A stretch of 64,000 bases of DNA from Lysobacter stagni (GCF_030053425.1 NZ_JASGBI010000001.1:2612001-2676000), one strand, 5' to 3'. Shown: positions 8,056 through 17,770, counted from the first letter of the stretch. Notes: generated by a model from the letters alone, not told the origin. A program made the numbers and translations.

Positions 8056-11000
8056 TCAGGCGTGGCCCTGTTCCTGCTTGTGCTCCTGCTCACGCTGCTC
8101 GGCGAGGTGCGCGTGCTCGAGGGCGGCGGCATCGGCCGGCGTGGATTCGTCGGTGTCGCTCTCCACGGCGGCATCCGCATTGCCCTCCGACTGGCCGATC
8201 ACCGCCGCTTCCGCCGGCGTCGCTTCGACGACGGGGCTGGGCGAGGGCAGCGAATCGAACAGGCCCGGCGTGCGCGGCGCTTCCGTCACCGCCGCTGCCG
8301 AGGCAACGGTCGGGCGCGAATCGGCCGATTCGACCGCATCGCGAGCGGGTTCCGCATCTTCCTGCGGTGCCGGCTCGATCACTTCCGGGGCCTGCACCTT
8401 TTCCGGTGCGGGCACCGGTTCCGGCAGCACGACCGGCGGCTCGACGACCACGGCCGGCTCCGGCGTGATTTCCGCCGACATCTCGGCCGGCGCGGTCACT
8501 GCGGGCGCCGGGACGTCCGGCGTGCTCTCGACGGCAGCCGCGGCAGCAGGGGCGATCACGCTGGCGGCCACGGCCGCAACGGCGGCGTGCGCCGGCGTGA
8601 CGGTGGGTGCGGCCGGGGTCACGACAGGCGCCGGAGAAGCAGGGGCGCTCGGCGCCGACGCGCGAACGGGCTCCACTTCGTCGTCGAAGTCGAACTCCGG
8701 CTGCGAGCGCGGCGTGGCCGACGTCGCGGCCATCGGCTCGACGTCGTCGTGCTGGTCGTCGTCGTCGTCCAGGCCCAGGGCGTCGTCGTGCAGCGTTGCA
8801 TCTTCCGAACCTGCAGCCGCTTCACCACCGCCGCCACGACGGCGGCGGCGTCCACCCCGACGACCACGACGGCGACGGCTTCCACCCTCACCGGTCTCGG
8901 CATGCGGCGTATCGCCCGGGGGTGTGCCCGCACCCGGTGCGGTTTCGGCCGCGGGTTCGGCGACTGGCGTTGCGGCGGGCGTGGCAGCCGCGGCGACCAC
9001 GGCCGGTGCGACCATCGCGATCGCTGCGGCATCGGTGGCCGGCGTCACGTCCGGCTTGGGCTCGTTGCGAGGCGGACGCGGCGCGTTCTCTACCGCGTTC
9101 TGCGGCTGCGGCTGCGACTGCGGCGCACGCGGCTCGGCCTGGGCCTGCTGCGGTTGCTGTTGCGGTTGCTTCTGCTGCTGGGGCTGCTTCTGCTGCCGCT
9201 GCGATTCCTGCTGCTGCTTGCCCTGCTGCTTCTGCTGTTCCTGCGGCTTGGGCTGCTTTTGCTGCTGTGGCTGCTGCTGACCCTTCTCGCGACGCTGTTC
9301 CTCGCGACGCGGCTGATCGTCACGGCGGCCATCGCGGCCCTGCTTGCCGTTGCGGTTGTCGCGACCCTCGCGACGCTGTGCGTTGCGATCGCCACGCTCG
9401 CCGCGGCCACCGCGCTGGTCCTGCGGTCGGCCGGTCGGCGCCGGTTCGACGGCGATCGGCGCACTGCCGCCACGGAAGAAGCGCAGGATGCGCTCGACCA
9501 CACCGACCGAATGCGTCGGCGTCGCCACGACGGGGGCGGGCGCAAGTGCCGGAGCGGCGGCCTGCTCGCGCGGCTCGCGCATCGGCGCGGGCTGGGCCGG
9601 CTTGACGTTGGTCACCGCCGGCAGCGCCGGGATGTTGAGGTTGGCCTTGGTCAGCGCATGCGTGGGCAGCTTGCGCGGGGTGCCGCGCTGGTAGCTGGGC
9701 TTGTTGGATTCCTCGCCCAGCTCGTTCTCGCGGATGCGCGTGACGTCGTAGTGCGGGGTGTGCAGCTGCTCGTCGGCGACGATGACGATGGGCGCGTCGT
9801 GGCGCTTCTCGATTTCGCTGAGCGCGCGGCGCTTTTCGTTGAGCAGGTAATTGGCGATCTCGGTCGGAGCCTGCACCAGCACCTGGCCGGTGTTCTCCTT
9901 CATCGCGTGCTCTTCGGCCAGTCGCAGGATCGACAGCGACAGCGACTCGACGCTGCGCATGCGGCCGTGGCCTTCGCAGCGCGGGCAGACGATCTGGCTG
10001 GATTCGCCCAGCGACGGACGCAGGCGCTGGCGGCTCAGTTCGAGCAGGCCGAAGCGCGAGATGCGACCGATCTGCACGCGTGCACGGTCCTGCTTGAGCG
10101 CATGCGCCAGGCGGTTCTCGACATCGCGCTGGTGCTTGTTGCTGGCCATGTCGATGAAGTCGATCACCACCAGGCCGCCCAGGTCGCGCAGGCGCATCTG
10201 GCGGGCCACTTCCTCGGCCGCTTCCAGGTTGGTGTTGAACGCCGTTTCCTCGATGTCGCCGCCCTTGGTGGCGCGCGCCGAGTTCACGTCGATGGCGGTC
10301 AGCGCCTCGGTCTGGTCGATCACCAGCGCGCCGCCGGAGGGCAGGCGCACTTCGCGCTCGTACGCGTTCTCGATCTGCGATTCGATCTGGAAGCGGTTGA
10401 ACAGCGGCGTGTCGTCGGTGTAGTGCTTGAGCTTGCGCAGGTTGTGCGGCATCACCTGCTCGACGAAGTCGCGCGCCTCGGCGTACATCTCCGGCGTATC
10501 GACGAGGATCTCGCCGATGTCGGGGCGCATGTAGTCGCGCAGCGCACGGATGATCAGGCGCGATTCCTGGTAGATCAGGAACGGGCCGGGCTTGGTCAGC
10601 GCGGCTTCGGCGACGGACTTCCAGACCTGGAGCAGGTAGTCCAGGTCCCACTGCAGTTCTTCCGCATCGCGGCCGACGCCGGCGGTGCGGATGATCACGC
10701 CCATGTCGTCGGGGATGTTCAGCGCGTCCATGGCGCGCTTGAGCTCTGCGCGGTCTTCGCCCTCGATGCGACGCGACACGCCACCGGCAGTGGGCGAGTT
10801 GGGCATCAGCACCATGTAGCGGCCAGCCAGCGAGATGAACGTGGTCAGGGCAGCGCCCTTGTTGCCGCGTTCTTCCTTGTCCACCTGGACGACGATTTCC
10901 TGGCCTTCACGCAGCAGTTCGCGGATCGTCGCCTTGTTGTGGTCGACGCCGGCCTGGAAGTAATCGCGGGAGATCTCCTTCAGCGGCAGGAAGCCGTGAC

Positions 11001-11190
11001 GCTCGCCGCCGTACTCGACGAAGGCTGCTTCGAGCGAGGGCTCGAGGCGGGTGATCTTGCCTTTGTAGATGTTGGACTTCTTCTGTTCCTTCGACGGCTG
11101 TTCGATGTCGATGTCGTACAGGGTCTGGCCGTCGACGATGGCGACGCGCAGTTCTTCCGCCTGCGTCGCGTTGATCAGCATTCGCTTCAT
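8056..11190 (-). CDS. rne: Ribonuclease E
   Basis: Endoribonuclease of 1044 aa that initiates mRNA decay, matures rRNA/tRNA and scaffolds the degradosome at the inner membrane. Catalytic half: S1 RNA-binding domain (about 38-120), DNase I-like active-site aspartates D301 ([12 protein letters not shown]) and D344 (VVIDFIDM), and the zinc-link C402-P-R-C405. The C-terminal half (about 520 on) is disordered: an Arg-rich RNA-binding stretch, a very Gln-rich tract around residues 650-720, a second [11 protein letters not shown] block and an Ala/Pro/Glu-rich tail. The start at 11190 ([10 protein letters not shown]) has AGGA upstream; the extension open to 11289 is untranslated leader. Confidence 0.97.
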   Translation of the reverse strand: MKRMLINATQAEELRVAIVDGQTLYDIDIEQPSKEQKKSNIYKGKITRLEPSLEAAFVEYGGERHGFLPLKEISRDYFQAGVDHNKATIRELLREGQEIVVQVDKEERGNKGAALTTFISLAGRYMVLMPNSPTAGGVSRRIEGEDRAELKRAMDALNIPDDMGVIIRTAGVGRDAEELQWDLDYLLQVWKSVAEAALTKPGPFLIYQESRLIIRALRDYMRPDIGEILVDTPEMYAEARDFVEQVMPHNLRKLKHYTDDTPLFNRFQIESQIENAYEREVRLPSGGALVIDQTEALTAIDVNSARATKGGDIEETAFNTNLEAAEEVARQMRLRDLGGLVVIDFIDMASNKHQRDVENRLAHALKQDRARVQIGRISRFGLLELSRQRLRPSLGESSQIVCPRCEGHGRMRSVESLSLSILRLAEEHAMKENTGQVLVQAPTEIANYLLNEKRRALSEIEKRHDAPIVIVADEQLHTPHYDVTRIRENELGEESNKPSYQRGTPRKLPTHALTKANLNIPALPAVTNVKPAQPAPMREPREQAAAPALAPAPVVATPTHSVGVVERILRFFRGGSAPIAVEPAPTGRPQDQRGGRGERGDRNAQRREGRDNRNGKQGRDGRRDDQPRREEQRREKGQQQPQQQKQPKPQEQQKQQGKQQQESQRQQKQPQQQKQPQQQPQQAQAEPRAPQSQPQPQNAVENAPRPPRNEPKPDVTPATDAAAIAMVAPAVVAAAATPAATPVAEPAAETAPGAGTPPGDTPHAETGEGGSRRRRGRRGGRRRRRGGGGEAAAGSEDATLHDDALGLDDDDDQHDDVEPMAATSATPRSQPEFDFDDEVEPVRASAPSAPASPAPVVTPAAPTVTPAHAAVAAVAASVIAPAAAAAVESTPDVPAPAVTAPAEMSAEITPEPAVVVEPPVVLPEPVPAPEKVQAPEVIEPAPQEDAEPARDAVESADSRPTVASAAAVTEAPRTPGLFDSLPSPSPVVEATPAEAAVIGQSEGNADAAVESDTDESTPADAAALEHAHLAEQREQEHKQEQGHA

Positions 11191-11623
11191 TGTTGCGTTC
11201 CTCGCGCGCTCCTGCGCGTGGTCGGCGCAGAACGCAACGCGTCCTGCAGCCGCGGAACGCCGTGGGCGTTTCGCTTCTGGATACCGCAAGCCGGCCAGCG
11301 CCCGGAAAGCCCTGGCGCGCCGGCTTCAAGTTTTCCAGCGCTACGACACCACGGCACGCCGCGGGAGCGCTTTAATTGTTTCTTTCCTGACAGCTAGGGG
11401 CCGGCGGCGCGGACGCCGCACGGGACGTTGTTCATCGCAGCGGTTTGACCCGCTGGGCGAGGTCCGGTTCCGCCGGGCCATCGCTGCTAACATGGCTACC
11501 CCGGGGGCAGTGGTTAGACGCGGACCGGAATCGCAGGAAAGGGCTTTCGGCCACTGGTGTGCAACTTCCTGCGAAATCAAAACCTTATCTCGCGTCGCGA
11601 GTGTAACAGATAACCCCCGCCGG
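11191..11623. promoter_or_regulatory. rne-rluC divergent leader and promoter region
   Basis: 433 bp without a credible gene between divergent rne (-) and rluC (+). It holds a 9-bp inverted repeat, TCGCAGGAA (11531-11539) and TTCCTGCGA (11566-11574), a 13-nt palindrome CTCGCGTCGCGAG nested between TTATCT and AGATAA near 11585-11613, and an A/T-rich patch around 11370-11395 that could hold the rne promoter. In E. coli the rne 5' UTR is about 360 nt and mediates autoregulation through stem-loops; the length here allows the same, but no homology to those loops is evident by eye. Confidence 0.5.
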
Positions 11624-12610
11624 ATGACCCATTCAGCCCCACCCAAGACCGGCCAGGCCCCCCGGCCCGGCGCCGACGACCGTCAGGTCCGTACCGTCCG
11701 CGTGCCTGACGAACGGGCCGGCCAACGGCTGGACAACTTCCTGCTGGGCCAGCTCAAGGGCGCCCCGCGTTCGCTGGTCTACAAGCTGGTCCGGTCCGGA
11801 CAGGTCCGCGTGAACGGGGGCCGGGCCAAGGCCGAGCGCAAGCTGGAAGGCGGGGACGAGGTACGGATCCCGCCGGTGCGCGTTGCCGAGGCCGGCGACC
11901 GGCCCACGCCGCCCAAGGGGCTGCTGGACGCCCTGGAAGCTGCGATCGTGTTCGAGGACGCACGCCTGCTGGTGCTGAACAAGCCCTCGGGGCTGGCCAG
12001 CCATGGCGGCAGTGGCATCAGCCATGGGGCCATCGAATCCCTGCGTGCGCTGCGTCCGAACCAGACGCTGGAGCTCGTCCACCGGCTCGACCGGGACACC
12101 TCGGGTCTGCTGGTGGTCGCCAAGAAGCGTTCGGCCCTGACCGAGCTGCAGGCGCTGATGCGCGAGGACGGCGGCATTGCCAAGCGTTACCTGGCCCTGC
12201 TGACCGGCCGCATGCCGGACGGCGTGATGACCGTGGACGCGCCGCTGCACATCGGCCTGCGCCAGGGCGGCGAACGCCACGTCCAGGTGAACCCGGCCGG
12301 CAAGCCGTCGCTCAGCCATTTCCGCGTGCTTGAGCGCCGCGGCGGGCAGTCGTACTGCGAAGTGCGCATCGAGACCGGCCGCACCCACCAGATCCGCGTG
12401 CATGCGCAGCACATCGGCCACCCCATCGCCGGGGACGACAAGTACGGCGATGTCGACGCCAACAAGCGGCTGCGCGATCAGGCCGGGCTGAAGCGCCTGT
12501 TCCTGCACGCCTCGACGCTGGAATTCGCGCTGGACGGCGGCAAGGCGCCGTACCTGCTCAACGCGCCGCTGGCACCGGAGCTGATCGACGTGCTCGACCG
12601 CCTGGCCTGA
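11624..12610 (+). CDS. rluC: 23S rRNA pseudouridine synthase RluC
   Basis: RluA-family enzyme of 328 aa that isomerises uridines 955/2504/2580 of 23S rRNA (E. coli numbering). A short variable N-terminus precedes an S4 RNA-binding domain (about 30-90, with SLVYKLVRSGQVRVNG) and the catalytic domain with D156 in HRLDRDTSG. The motifs VLNKPSGLASHGG and TGRTHQIRVH are also present. Its position divergent from rne is conserved in many gammaproteobacteria and supports RluC over RluD/RluA. I see no clear SD at the ATG, so the start is the least certain part. Confidence 0.93.
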   Translation: MTHSAPPKTGQAPRPGADDRQVRTVRVPDERAGQRLDNFLLGQLKGAPRSLVYKLVRSGQVRVNGGRAKAERKLEGGDEVRIPPVRVAEAGDRPTPPKGLLDALEAAIVFEDARLLVLNKPSGLASHGGSGISHGAIESLRALRPNQTLELVHRLDRDTSGLLVVAKKRSALTELQALMREDGGIAKRYLALLTGRMPDGVMTVDAPLHIGLRQGGERHVQVNPAGKPSLSHFRVLERRGGQSYCEVRIETGRTHQIRVHAQHIGHPIAGDDKYGDVDANKRLRDQAGLKRLFLHASTLEFALDGGKAPYLLNAPLAPELIDVLDRLA

Positions 12611-12616
12611 CGCGCA

Positions 12617-13036
12617 TCAACCGCCGCTGCGGCGGCGCTGCTCGTCCAGCGCGAAGCACGACTGCGGCCGCACCTGCGGTGGATGGAAGTTCACCGGAAC
12701 CTGCAGTTTGCTCGTCAGCGGCTGGCCGTCGCGTGTGGCCGGCTTGAAGCGCCAACCGCGTACGCCTTCCAGTGCGGCCTTGTCCAGGGCCGCCACGCCA
12801 CTGCCACGGAACACTTCGACCGATGCCGGCCGTCCATCCGTTCCGATGCTCAACTGCAGAACGACCTGTCCACCGACGTTGTCGCAGAGCAGTTCCTCCG
12901 GGTACGACGGCGGCGGCGTGTCCACGGCGAGCAGTTCGGTGGTCGGTACCGGCGGGGCGGGCGGTTGCGCCGGCTGGCACGCCGCCAGCGCCAGGACGAT
13001 GGCAGTGAAGGGGGCGATGCGGGGAAGCGTGCTCAT
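12617..13036 (-). CDS. Lipoprotein with TonB C-terminal domain
   Basis: Small 139-aa envelope protein. The signal peptide ends in the lipobox LALAAC, followed by a short Pro-rich linker and a TonB-C domain (about 55-118) with GGQVVLQLSIGTDGRP and WRFKPATRDGQP. It lacks the N-terminal transmembrane anchor of true TonB, so energy transduction with ExbBD is doubtful; such lipid-anchored TonB-C proteins are common in Xanthomonadaceae and their roles are unknown. It converges on rluC (6-nt gap) and lies 31 nt downstream of phhB on the same strand. Confidence 0.85.
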   Translation of the reverse strand: MSTLPRIAPFTAIVLALAACQPAQPPAPPVPTTELLAVDTPPPSYPEELLCDNVGGQVVLQLSIGTDGRPASVEVFRGSGVAALDKAALEGVRGWRFKPATRDGQPLTSKLQVPVNFHPPQVRPQSCFALDEQRRRSGG

Positions 13037-13067
13037 GCGTGCGGCCTCGCGTATGCGGATGCGGGAA

Positions 13068-13409
13068 TCAGGACAACAGGCTTTCGGCCTTGGCGGCGCA
13101 TATGAAGTCGTTCTCGCTCAGCCCGCCGACGTCATGGGTGGAATAGCGCACGACGCAGCGGTTGTAGTGGACGCCCAGGTCCGGATGGTGGTCTTCGCGA
13201 TGGGCCATGAATGCCAGCGCGTTGACGAATGCCATGGTTTCGTAATAGTTGGCGAAGTGGAACGTCTTGGAGATCGCATGGCCGTCCTCCACCACTTCCC
13301 AGCCGGGAACCTCGGGCAACAGCTCGCGCACGCGCGCTTCGCTGAGGCGATGCTCGCTGCCGCGGCGGGCCAGGCAGTGGGCCTGGGCGAGGGGAATCAG
13401 GTCGTTCAC
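13068..13409 (-). CDS. phhB: Pterin-4a-carbinolamine dehydratase
   Basis: Enzyme of 113 aa that dehydrates 4a-hydroxytetrahydrobiopterin, recycling the cofactor of phenylalanine hydroxylase. The family motif [16 protein letters not shown] contains the active-site histidines, and the [12 protein letters not shown] tail is typical. Length and fold elements match PCD/DCoH proteins. No phhA is in the window. It may share a transcript with the TonB-C lipoprotein downstream. Confidence 0.93.
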   Translation of the reverse strand: MNDLIPLAQAHCLARRGSEHRLSEARVRELLPEVPGWEVVEDGHAISKTFHFANYYETMAFVNALAFMAHREDHHPDLGVHYNRCVVRYSTHDVGGLSENDFICAAKAESLLS

Positions 13410-13528
13410 GGGTCAAGGCTCCTTGCTGCGATACCGGTCGTGCGTCCCGGACTGAACGGAACGCATCGTCGGCGATCGCGGGTGACGGGCGCGCCATCAG
13501 GCTGCGCGGACACCGGTAGAATAGCCCC

Positions 13529-14125
13529 ATGATCAACATTTCCGAATCCGCCCAGAGCCACTTCCGCAGGCTGATCGAGCGCGAAGCCCTGCCGGGGCTG
13601 GGTGTCCGGCTGTCGGCGGTCCATCCCGGTACGCCGCGCGCCGACGTGCGCCTGGAGTTCGCCGAACCCGGTGATCTGCAGGGCGACGAATGGGCGATCG
13701 ATTGCGAAGGCTTCACGCTGTGGCTGGACGCCGCCAGCGTGACGTTCCTGGACGGCGCGGAGATCGACTACGAAACCCAGGCCACCGGCGGCCAGCTGCA
13801 GATCCGCGCGCCGCGCATCAAGGGCGAAGCGCCGGCCGATTCGGCTTCGCTGGTGGAGCGCGTGCACTGGATCGTCGAGCAGGAGATCAATCCCCAGCTG
13901 GCCTCGCACCGCGGTCACGTGTCGGTGCAGGAAGTCACCGCCGATGGTGTCGTGCTGCTGCGTTTCGGCGGTGGTTGCCACGGTTGCGGCATGGCCGACG
14001 TGACGCTGAAGCAGGGCATCGAGAAGACCCTGCTCAGCAAGGTACCCGGCGTGACGGCGGTGCGCGATGCGACCGACCATGCGACCGGTGATGCACCTTA
14101 CATCCCACGCGATTCGGCGGCCTGA
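13529..14125 (+). CDS. nfuA: Fe-S biogenesis protein NfuA
   Basis: Iron-sulfur carrier of 198 aa delivering [4Fe-4S] clusters to apo-enzymes under stress. A degenerate A-type (IscA-like) N-terminal domain (about 1-95) precedes the Nfu domain with C150-H-G-C153 in GGGCHGCGM, the cluster ligands formed at the dimer interface. A TAGAAT box at 13515-13520 ends 8 nt before the ATG and no SD is visible, so the mRNA may be nearly leaderless. The next gene starts 19 nt downstream, suggesting cotranscription. Confidence 0.95.
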   Translation: MINISESAQSHFRRLIEREALPGLGVRLSAVHPGTPRADVRLEFAEPGDLQGDEWAIDCEGFTLWLDAASVTFLDGAEIDYETQATGGQLQIRAPRIKGEAPADSASLVERVHWIVEQEINPQLASHRGHVSVQEVTADGVVLLRFGGGCHGCGMADVTLKQGIEKTLLSKVPGVTAVRDATDHATGDAPYIPRDSAA

Positions 14126-14144
14126 GCCGGATCCGGCGACGTAG

Positions 14145-15890
14145 ATGTTCTCCGCCGCCGACCTGATCCACGCACTGCAGCGACGGCTGCAGCTGATCGC
14201 GCCGCACCTGCGGCGTCCACCGGGCGAATTCCCGTCGGGCTGGCAGGCCTGGTTCGACAGCATGCGCGAACGCGTCGGCGCGGTGCGCGGCGCCACGTCG
14301 GATGCGATCGTCGCTGTGTTCCTGCAGCGGCCGCTCGCGACGCGCCCGCTGCGCATGGCCGAACTCACGCGCTGGCAGGCATTCCGCACGCTGCTGCGGC
14401 AGGACTGGCACGAAACCTCCCCCGACAAGGCCGACCGTCGCACGCATTGGTTCGCGATGGTGTTCACCGTGCTGTGGCACCTGTTCTTCAGCGCCATGCT
14501 GCTGTACCTGATGTACCTGCGCTTCATGGCGCTCAGTGCTCCGCCGCCGCAGGGCGAGGAAGTGGTGATGGTGGAGTACATCGGGCGAGGCACGCCGAAG
14601 GAGCCGGGCGGTGGCGCGACCGAACCCACCCAGCAGCCGCGTCCCGCACAACCCGCGCCGAGTCCGCAGCCGCCGCAACCGTCCACGCAGGAAGAAACCG
14701 CGCAGCTCTCCACGCCGGCAGCGCCTTCGGTTCCGGCGCCGCCCGCGCCGTCAGTCGATGCCCCGTTGCCCGATGTCGCCCAACGCGACGTGCCCGAGCC
14801 GCAGGTGCCGCCACAACCGGCGCCGCCGGTGGAACAGGCGGTCACCGTGAGCGAACCGACGCCGGACGCGCCGAACGTGTTCGTGCTGCCGCCCACGCGA
14901 CGACGCCCGCCGGAACCAAGGCTCGCCGTACCCGAACTGAGCACCACCGCCCCCACGGTGCAGCAGGCCGAAGTGGCCGAACCGGTGCAGCCGATCCATC
15001 GCGAGATGACACCGCGTGAGATGGCCGTGCCCACCATTCAACCGCGCGAGCGCGAGATCACGGCGCGCGAAGTCACCGCGCCGTTGCCGCGTGTGCAGGC
15101 ACCCGTCGTGCGCACGCCGACCGTGACCGCGCCGCAGGTGCAATCGACCGCGCCGACCGTGCGTACGCGCGACGTTCCCACACCGGCCGCTCCTGCGGCA
15201 GCGCCGATATCGGCACCGCCCGCCACCACTGCTGCGACTGCCCCCTCGTCTGCGCCTTCCACGGCACCCAGCGCTGCACCGTCCGCCACAGCGGCGCCGG
15301 GACCTGCTGCGACCGCGCCCGCGGCGGCCGCAACCGCGCCGGGCGCGCCGTCGCAACCGGCGGCCACCGCCGGTGCGGGACCGAGTCCGACGCCCGCGCC
15401 CGGAACCTGGTCCACGCCGCGACGCGGCGACGACTGGGGCGAGAGCACGCGCAATGTTCCGGGTGGGCAACGGGGCGTCACACCCGGCCTGTACAACAGC
15501 GACGGCACCGTGCGCCTTCCCGAAGCGACCGGTTCCGCCTCACCGGGCGAGCCGCCGGGCGCGCTCACCCAGGAAATCCGCGACCTCGACCGTTCCGGCA
15601 CGTGGCTCAAGCGCAAGCCGATCGATTTCGAGCCGACGTCGTTCGACAAATACTGGGTGCCCAATGAAACGCTGTTGGCCGAATGGGTGCGCAAGGGCAT
15701 CCAGAAGGTCGCCATTCCCATCCCGGGCACCAACAAGCGCATCGAATGCGTCGTGTCGCTGCTCGCATTGGGCGGTGGCTGCGGCTTGAACGATCCCAAC
15801 CTCAACGATCAGCCGGCAGGCGCGCGTCCGCCACCCGATATTCCGTTCAAGCCTGAATTGCAGGAAGACAACGGCAGCGTGCGTCCCTGA
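14145..15890 (+). CDS. Transmembrane repetitive protein, Pro/Ala-rich periplasmic stalk
   Basis: Protein of 581 aa of unknown function resembling products annotated 'transmembrane repetitive protein' in Xanthomonas and Stenotrophomonas. Seen: a basic cytoplasmic N-terminus with amphipathic helices (1-100), one strong membrane helix (about 103-127, WFAMVFTVLWHLFF...), about 330 residues dominated by Pro, Ala, Val, Thr and Gln with repeated PxP and REMxxREM/REVTA units, and a compact C-terminal domain (about 440-581) with GTWLKRKPIDFEPTSF and the Cys-containing RIECVVSLLALGGGCG. The architecture resembles TonB/TolA-type envelope-spanning proteins. It starts 19 nt after nfuA. Confidence 0.75.
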   Translation: MFSAADLIHALQRRLQLIAPHLRRPPGEFPSGWQAWFDSMRERVGAVRGATSDAIVAVFLQRPLATRPLRMAELTRWQAFRTLLRQDWHETSPDKADRRTHWFAMVFTVLWHLFFSAMLLYLMYLRFMALSAPPPQGEEVVMVEYIGRGTPKEPGGGATEPTQQPRPAQPAPSPQPPQPSTQEETAQLSTPAAPSVPAPPAPSVDAPLPDVAQRDVPEPQVPPQPAPPVEQAVTVSEPTPDAPNVFVLPPTRRRPPEPRLAVPELSTTAPTVQQAEVAEPVQPIHREMTPREMAVPTIQPREREITAREVTAPLPRVQAPVVRTPTVTAPQVQSTAPTVRTRDVPTPAAPAAAPISAPPATTAATAPSSAPSTAPSAAPSATAAPGPAATAPAAAATAPGAPSQPAATAGAGPSPTPAPGTWSTPRRGDDWGESTRNVPGGQRGVTPGLYNSDGTVRLPEATGSASPGEPPGALTQEIRDLDRSGTWLKRKPIDFEPTSFDKYWVPNETLLAEWVRKGIQKVAIPIPGTNKRIECVVSLLALGGGCGLNDPNLNDQPAGARPPPDIPFKPELQEDNGSVRP

Positions 15891-16008
15891 CGTAGCGTCC
15901 ACGTCGTGGGCGGAAGCAATTTCGCGTCCGGAAAGTTGGACACACGCCGCGCCCCGCGCGTCGCAGGCCTTCCTTTCGAAGTGGCCGGTGACGCGCGCGA
16001 TCCTGCGC

Positions 16009-16230
16009 TCACACCTCTTCGGCGTCGTCGCGCAGCAGGTCCTGACAGCGACGACATGCGGCCTCGGCGCGGCTGAGGTGTTCGCGTACGCGCTCGATCG
16101 GCTCGCCATGGTCGATCAGGCTCATGGCGGCCGCATTCGCCATCGTGATGGTGTTGAGCTCATTGCGAAGCCGGTGCATCCATTGGCGTCCCTGCCCGGT
16201 GTCGTGTGCATGCGTGGAGGGCACGGTCAC
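16009..16230 (-). CDS. 73-aa protein resembling an isolated histidine-kinase DHp hairpin
   Basis: Begins with GTG whose last two bases plus the next A form the TGA of the upstream sigma-54 regulator (GTGA overlap), so translation is coupled. The body reads like a HisKA helical hairpin: an H-box-like MHRLRNELNTI with His19, a linker, then a second helix RVREHLSRAEAACRRCQDLL. No ATPase (N, G1 or G2 box) follows; it stops at EEV. It may receive or remove a phosphoryl group, dimerise with a kinase, or modulate the adjacent regulator; a simple structural role is possible. Assignment rests on motif resemblance only. Confidence 0.7.
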   Translation of the reverse strand: MTVPSTHAHDTGQGRQWMHRLRNELNTITMANAAAMSLIDHGEPIERVREHLSRAEAACRRCQDLLRDDAEEV

Positions 16231-17546
16231 CGCGAATCCTTGGCGCGCTTCAGCCGCGCCAGCTGGTTGTGGATGGTGCGCACGCTGACGCCAAGCGCCT
16301 GCGCCGTGCGGGTGCGGTCGTTGTCGAAGTGTTCCAGCGTTCGCGCCAGCATCTCGCGTTCGATCTCCGCATAGCTGGTGCCGATGGTGAAGACCACGCC
16401 ATCGGTATCGACACCGCCGATGCCGGTCCGTCGCGGCGTCGGCCACACGCGCACGATGGCGCCATCGCTGCCCAGGTACGCGCGCTGGATCGCGCTGCGC
16501 AACTCGCGCACGTTGCCGGGCCAGGCATGGCGCTGCAGCAGGCGTTCGCTGTCATCGGCCAGACGTTTTTCCGTGCCATGGCGCGCATTGAGAGCGTCGA
16601 GGAAGTGCTGCGCCAACATCAGGATGTCGTCGCCGCGCTCGCGCAGCGACGGCAGCACGATGGGGTAATCGGCCAGACGATAGAACAGGTCCTCCCGCAG
16701 ACGTCCCTCGGCCATCGTCGCGTGCGGGTCGCGGTTGGTGGCGGCGATCACGCGCACGTCGATCGGCACCGTCTCGGTGCCGCCCACGCGCACCAGCGAG
16801 CCGCTCTCGAGCACGCGCAGCAGGTAGATCTGCGCAGACGGCGACATCTCGGTGATCTCGTCGAGGAACAGCGTGCCGCCCTGCGCCTGTTCGAAGTGGC
16901 CGGGATGGCGGTGGGTGGCGCCGGTGAAGCTGCCGCGTTCATGTCCGAACAGGTGGCTTGCGAGCAGTTCAGGCGAGATCGCTCCCGCATTCACCGGCAC
17001 GAACGGGCCACGTCGCCCGCTGCGTTCGTGCAGGGCGCGCGCGACGAGCTCCTTGCCCGTGCCGCTGTCGCCCCAGATCAGTACCGACGCATCCGATGGC
17101 GCGACGCGTTCGATGTCGGCGTACACCCGTTGCATCGCATCGCAACGGCCCACCATTCCGTAATGGTGCGCCGCCTGCGCGCGCGCATGCGCGGCGGCGG
17201 ACTGGGCGAGCAGTGCATCGAACTGCTCCGGGCACAGCGGCTTGAGCAGGTAGTCGTAGACCGGGCGCGACACCGCCTGGATCGCCGATTCCACCGTGGG
17301 CTGGCCGGTGACGATCACCGCGTGCTCGTGCTCCGGCATCGCCGGATCGTCCAGCAGCTCCAGGCCGCTGCCATCGGGCAGGTCCAGGTCGAGCAGCAGC
17401 AGATCCAGCGGAGGCAGGTGTCCCATCTGGCGCGACTGCTCCAGCGAATGGGCCACATACGGTTGGAAACCGCGCATACGGGCGAAATCGGCGGCGGACG
17501 CGGTGAAGTCGCGATCGTCATCGACGATCAACAAGGATGCGGGCAC
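16227..17546 (-). CDS. Sigma-54-dependent response regulator (NtrC family)
   Basis: Enhancer-binding protein of 439 aa. Receiver domain 1-120 with D9/D10/D11 and phosphoacceptor D53; AAA+ domain about 130-365 with Walker A GDSGTGKE (159-166), a GSFTGA loop (205-210, variant of GAFTGA that contacts sigma-54) and Walker B GGTLFLDE (223-230); C-terminal Fis-type HTH (RTRTAQALGVSVRTIHNQLARL). GTG start with AGGGA 8 nt upstream. It is divergent from a gene carrying a consensus -24/-12 promoter and is coupled to the DHp-like gene. No full-length kinase is adjacent. Confidence 0.92.
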   Translation of the reverse strand: MPASLLIVDDDRDFTASAADFARMRGFQPYVAHSLEQSRQMGHLPPLDLLLLDLDLPDGSGLELLDDPAMPEHEHAVIVTGQPTVESAIQAVSRPVYDYLLKPLCPEQFDALLAQSAAAHARAQAAHHYGMVGRCDAMQRVYADIERVAPSDASVLIWGDSGTGKELVARALHERSGRRGPFVPVNAGAISPELLASHLFGHERGSFTGATHRHPGHFEQAQGGTLFLDEITEMSPSAQIYLLRVLESGSLVRVGGTETVPIDVRVIAATNRDPHATMAEGRLREDLFYRLADYPIVLPSLRERGDDILMLAQHFLDALNARHGTEKRLADDSERLLQRHAWPGNVRELRSAIQRAYLGSDGAIVRVWPTPRRTGIGGVDTDGVVFTIGTSYAEIEREMLARTLEHFDNDRTRTAQALGVSVRTIHNQLARLKRAKDSR

Positions 17547-17602
17547 GGCTGCGTCCCTCCGGGGCGGGCCGTCAGCCTATGTCGCCTCAGGTTAAGACGT
17601 CT

Positions 17603-17674
17603 TGAAGAAGCTTCACGGTCGATGGAAACAATTTCCGTCCATGCGCCATCGCATCGTGCCGATTCACCGTGAAT
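17603..17674. promoter_or_regulatory. Cluster of three 13-bp palindromes, candidate enhancer (UAS)
   Basis: Three perfect 5-3-5 inverted repeats lie in the gap between the sigma-54 regulator and its divergent neighbour: TGAAGAAGCTTCA (17603-17615), GGAAACAATTTCC (17624-17636) and ATTCACCGTGAAT (17662-17674). Their centres are about 110-175 bp upstream of the start site predicted from the -24/-12 box, the usual place for enhancer-binding sites. The arms are not identical to one another, so at most some are real sites. Confidence 0.5.
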
Positions 17675-17755
17675 GCGTGCAGATGAGTCGTGCGCAGGCG
17701 CGCGTGCGGAAGGATTTTCACGTCGCGTTCGCGGCGTTCCGACGCGCCGATGCGT

Positions 17756-17770
17756 TGGCACGCGTGTTGC
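17756..17770 (+). promoter_or_regulatory. Sigma-54 (-24/-12) promoter
   Basis: TGGCAC-GCGTG-TTGC has the GG and GC doublets exactly 10 bp apart and matches the TGGCAC-N5-TTGC consensus fully. Predicted start near 17782, giving an 88-nt leader to the ATG at 17870. The adjacent, divergent gene encodes a sigma-54 activator. Confidence 0.8.

Noticed and set aside
9100..9300. Tandem CTGCTG-type repeat, possible satellite or CRISPR
   Set aside because: It is codon repetition (CAG/CAA on the minus strand) of the Gln-rich RNase E segment, with no spacers or fixed unit.
8062..11397. 1111-aa open frame antisense to rne
   Set aside because: Low-complexity Arg/Leu product created by the GC-rich repeats of rne.
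17603..17674. Phage-type attachment site
   Set aside because: The short palindromes lack any associated recombinase and fit enhancer position better.
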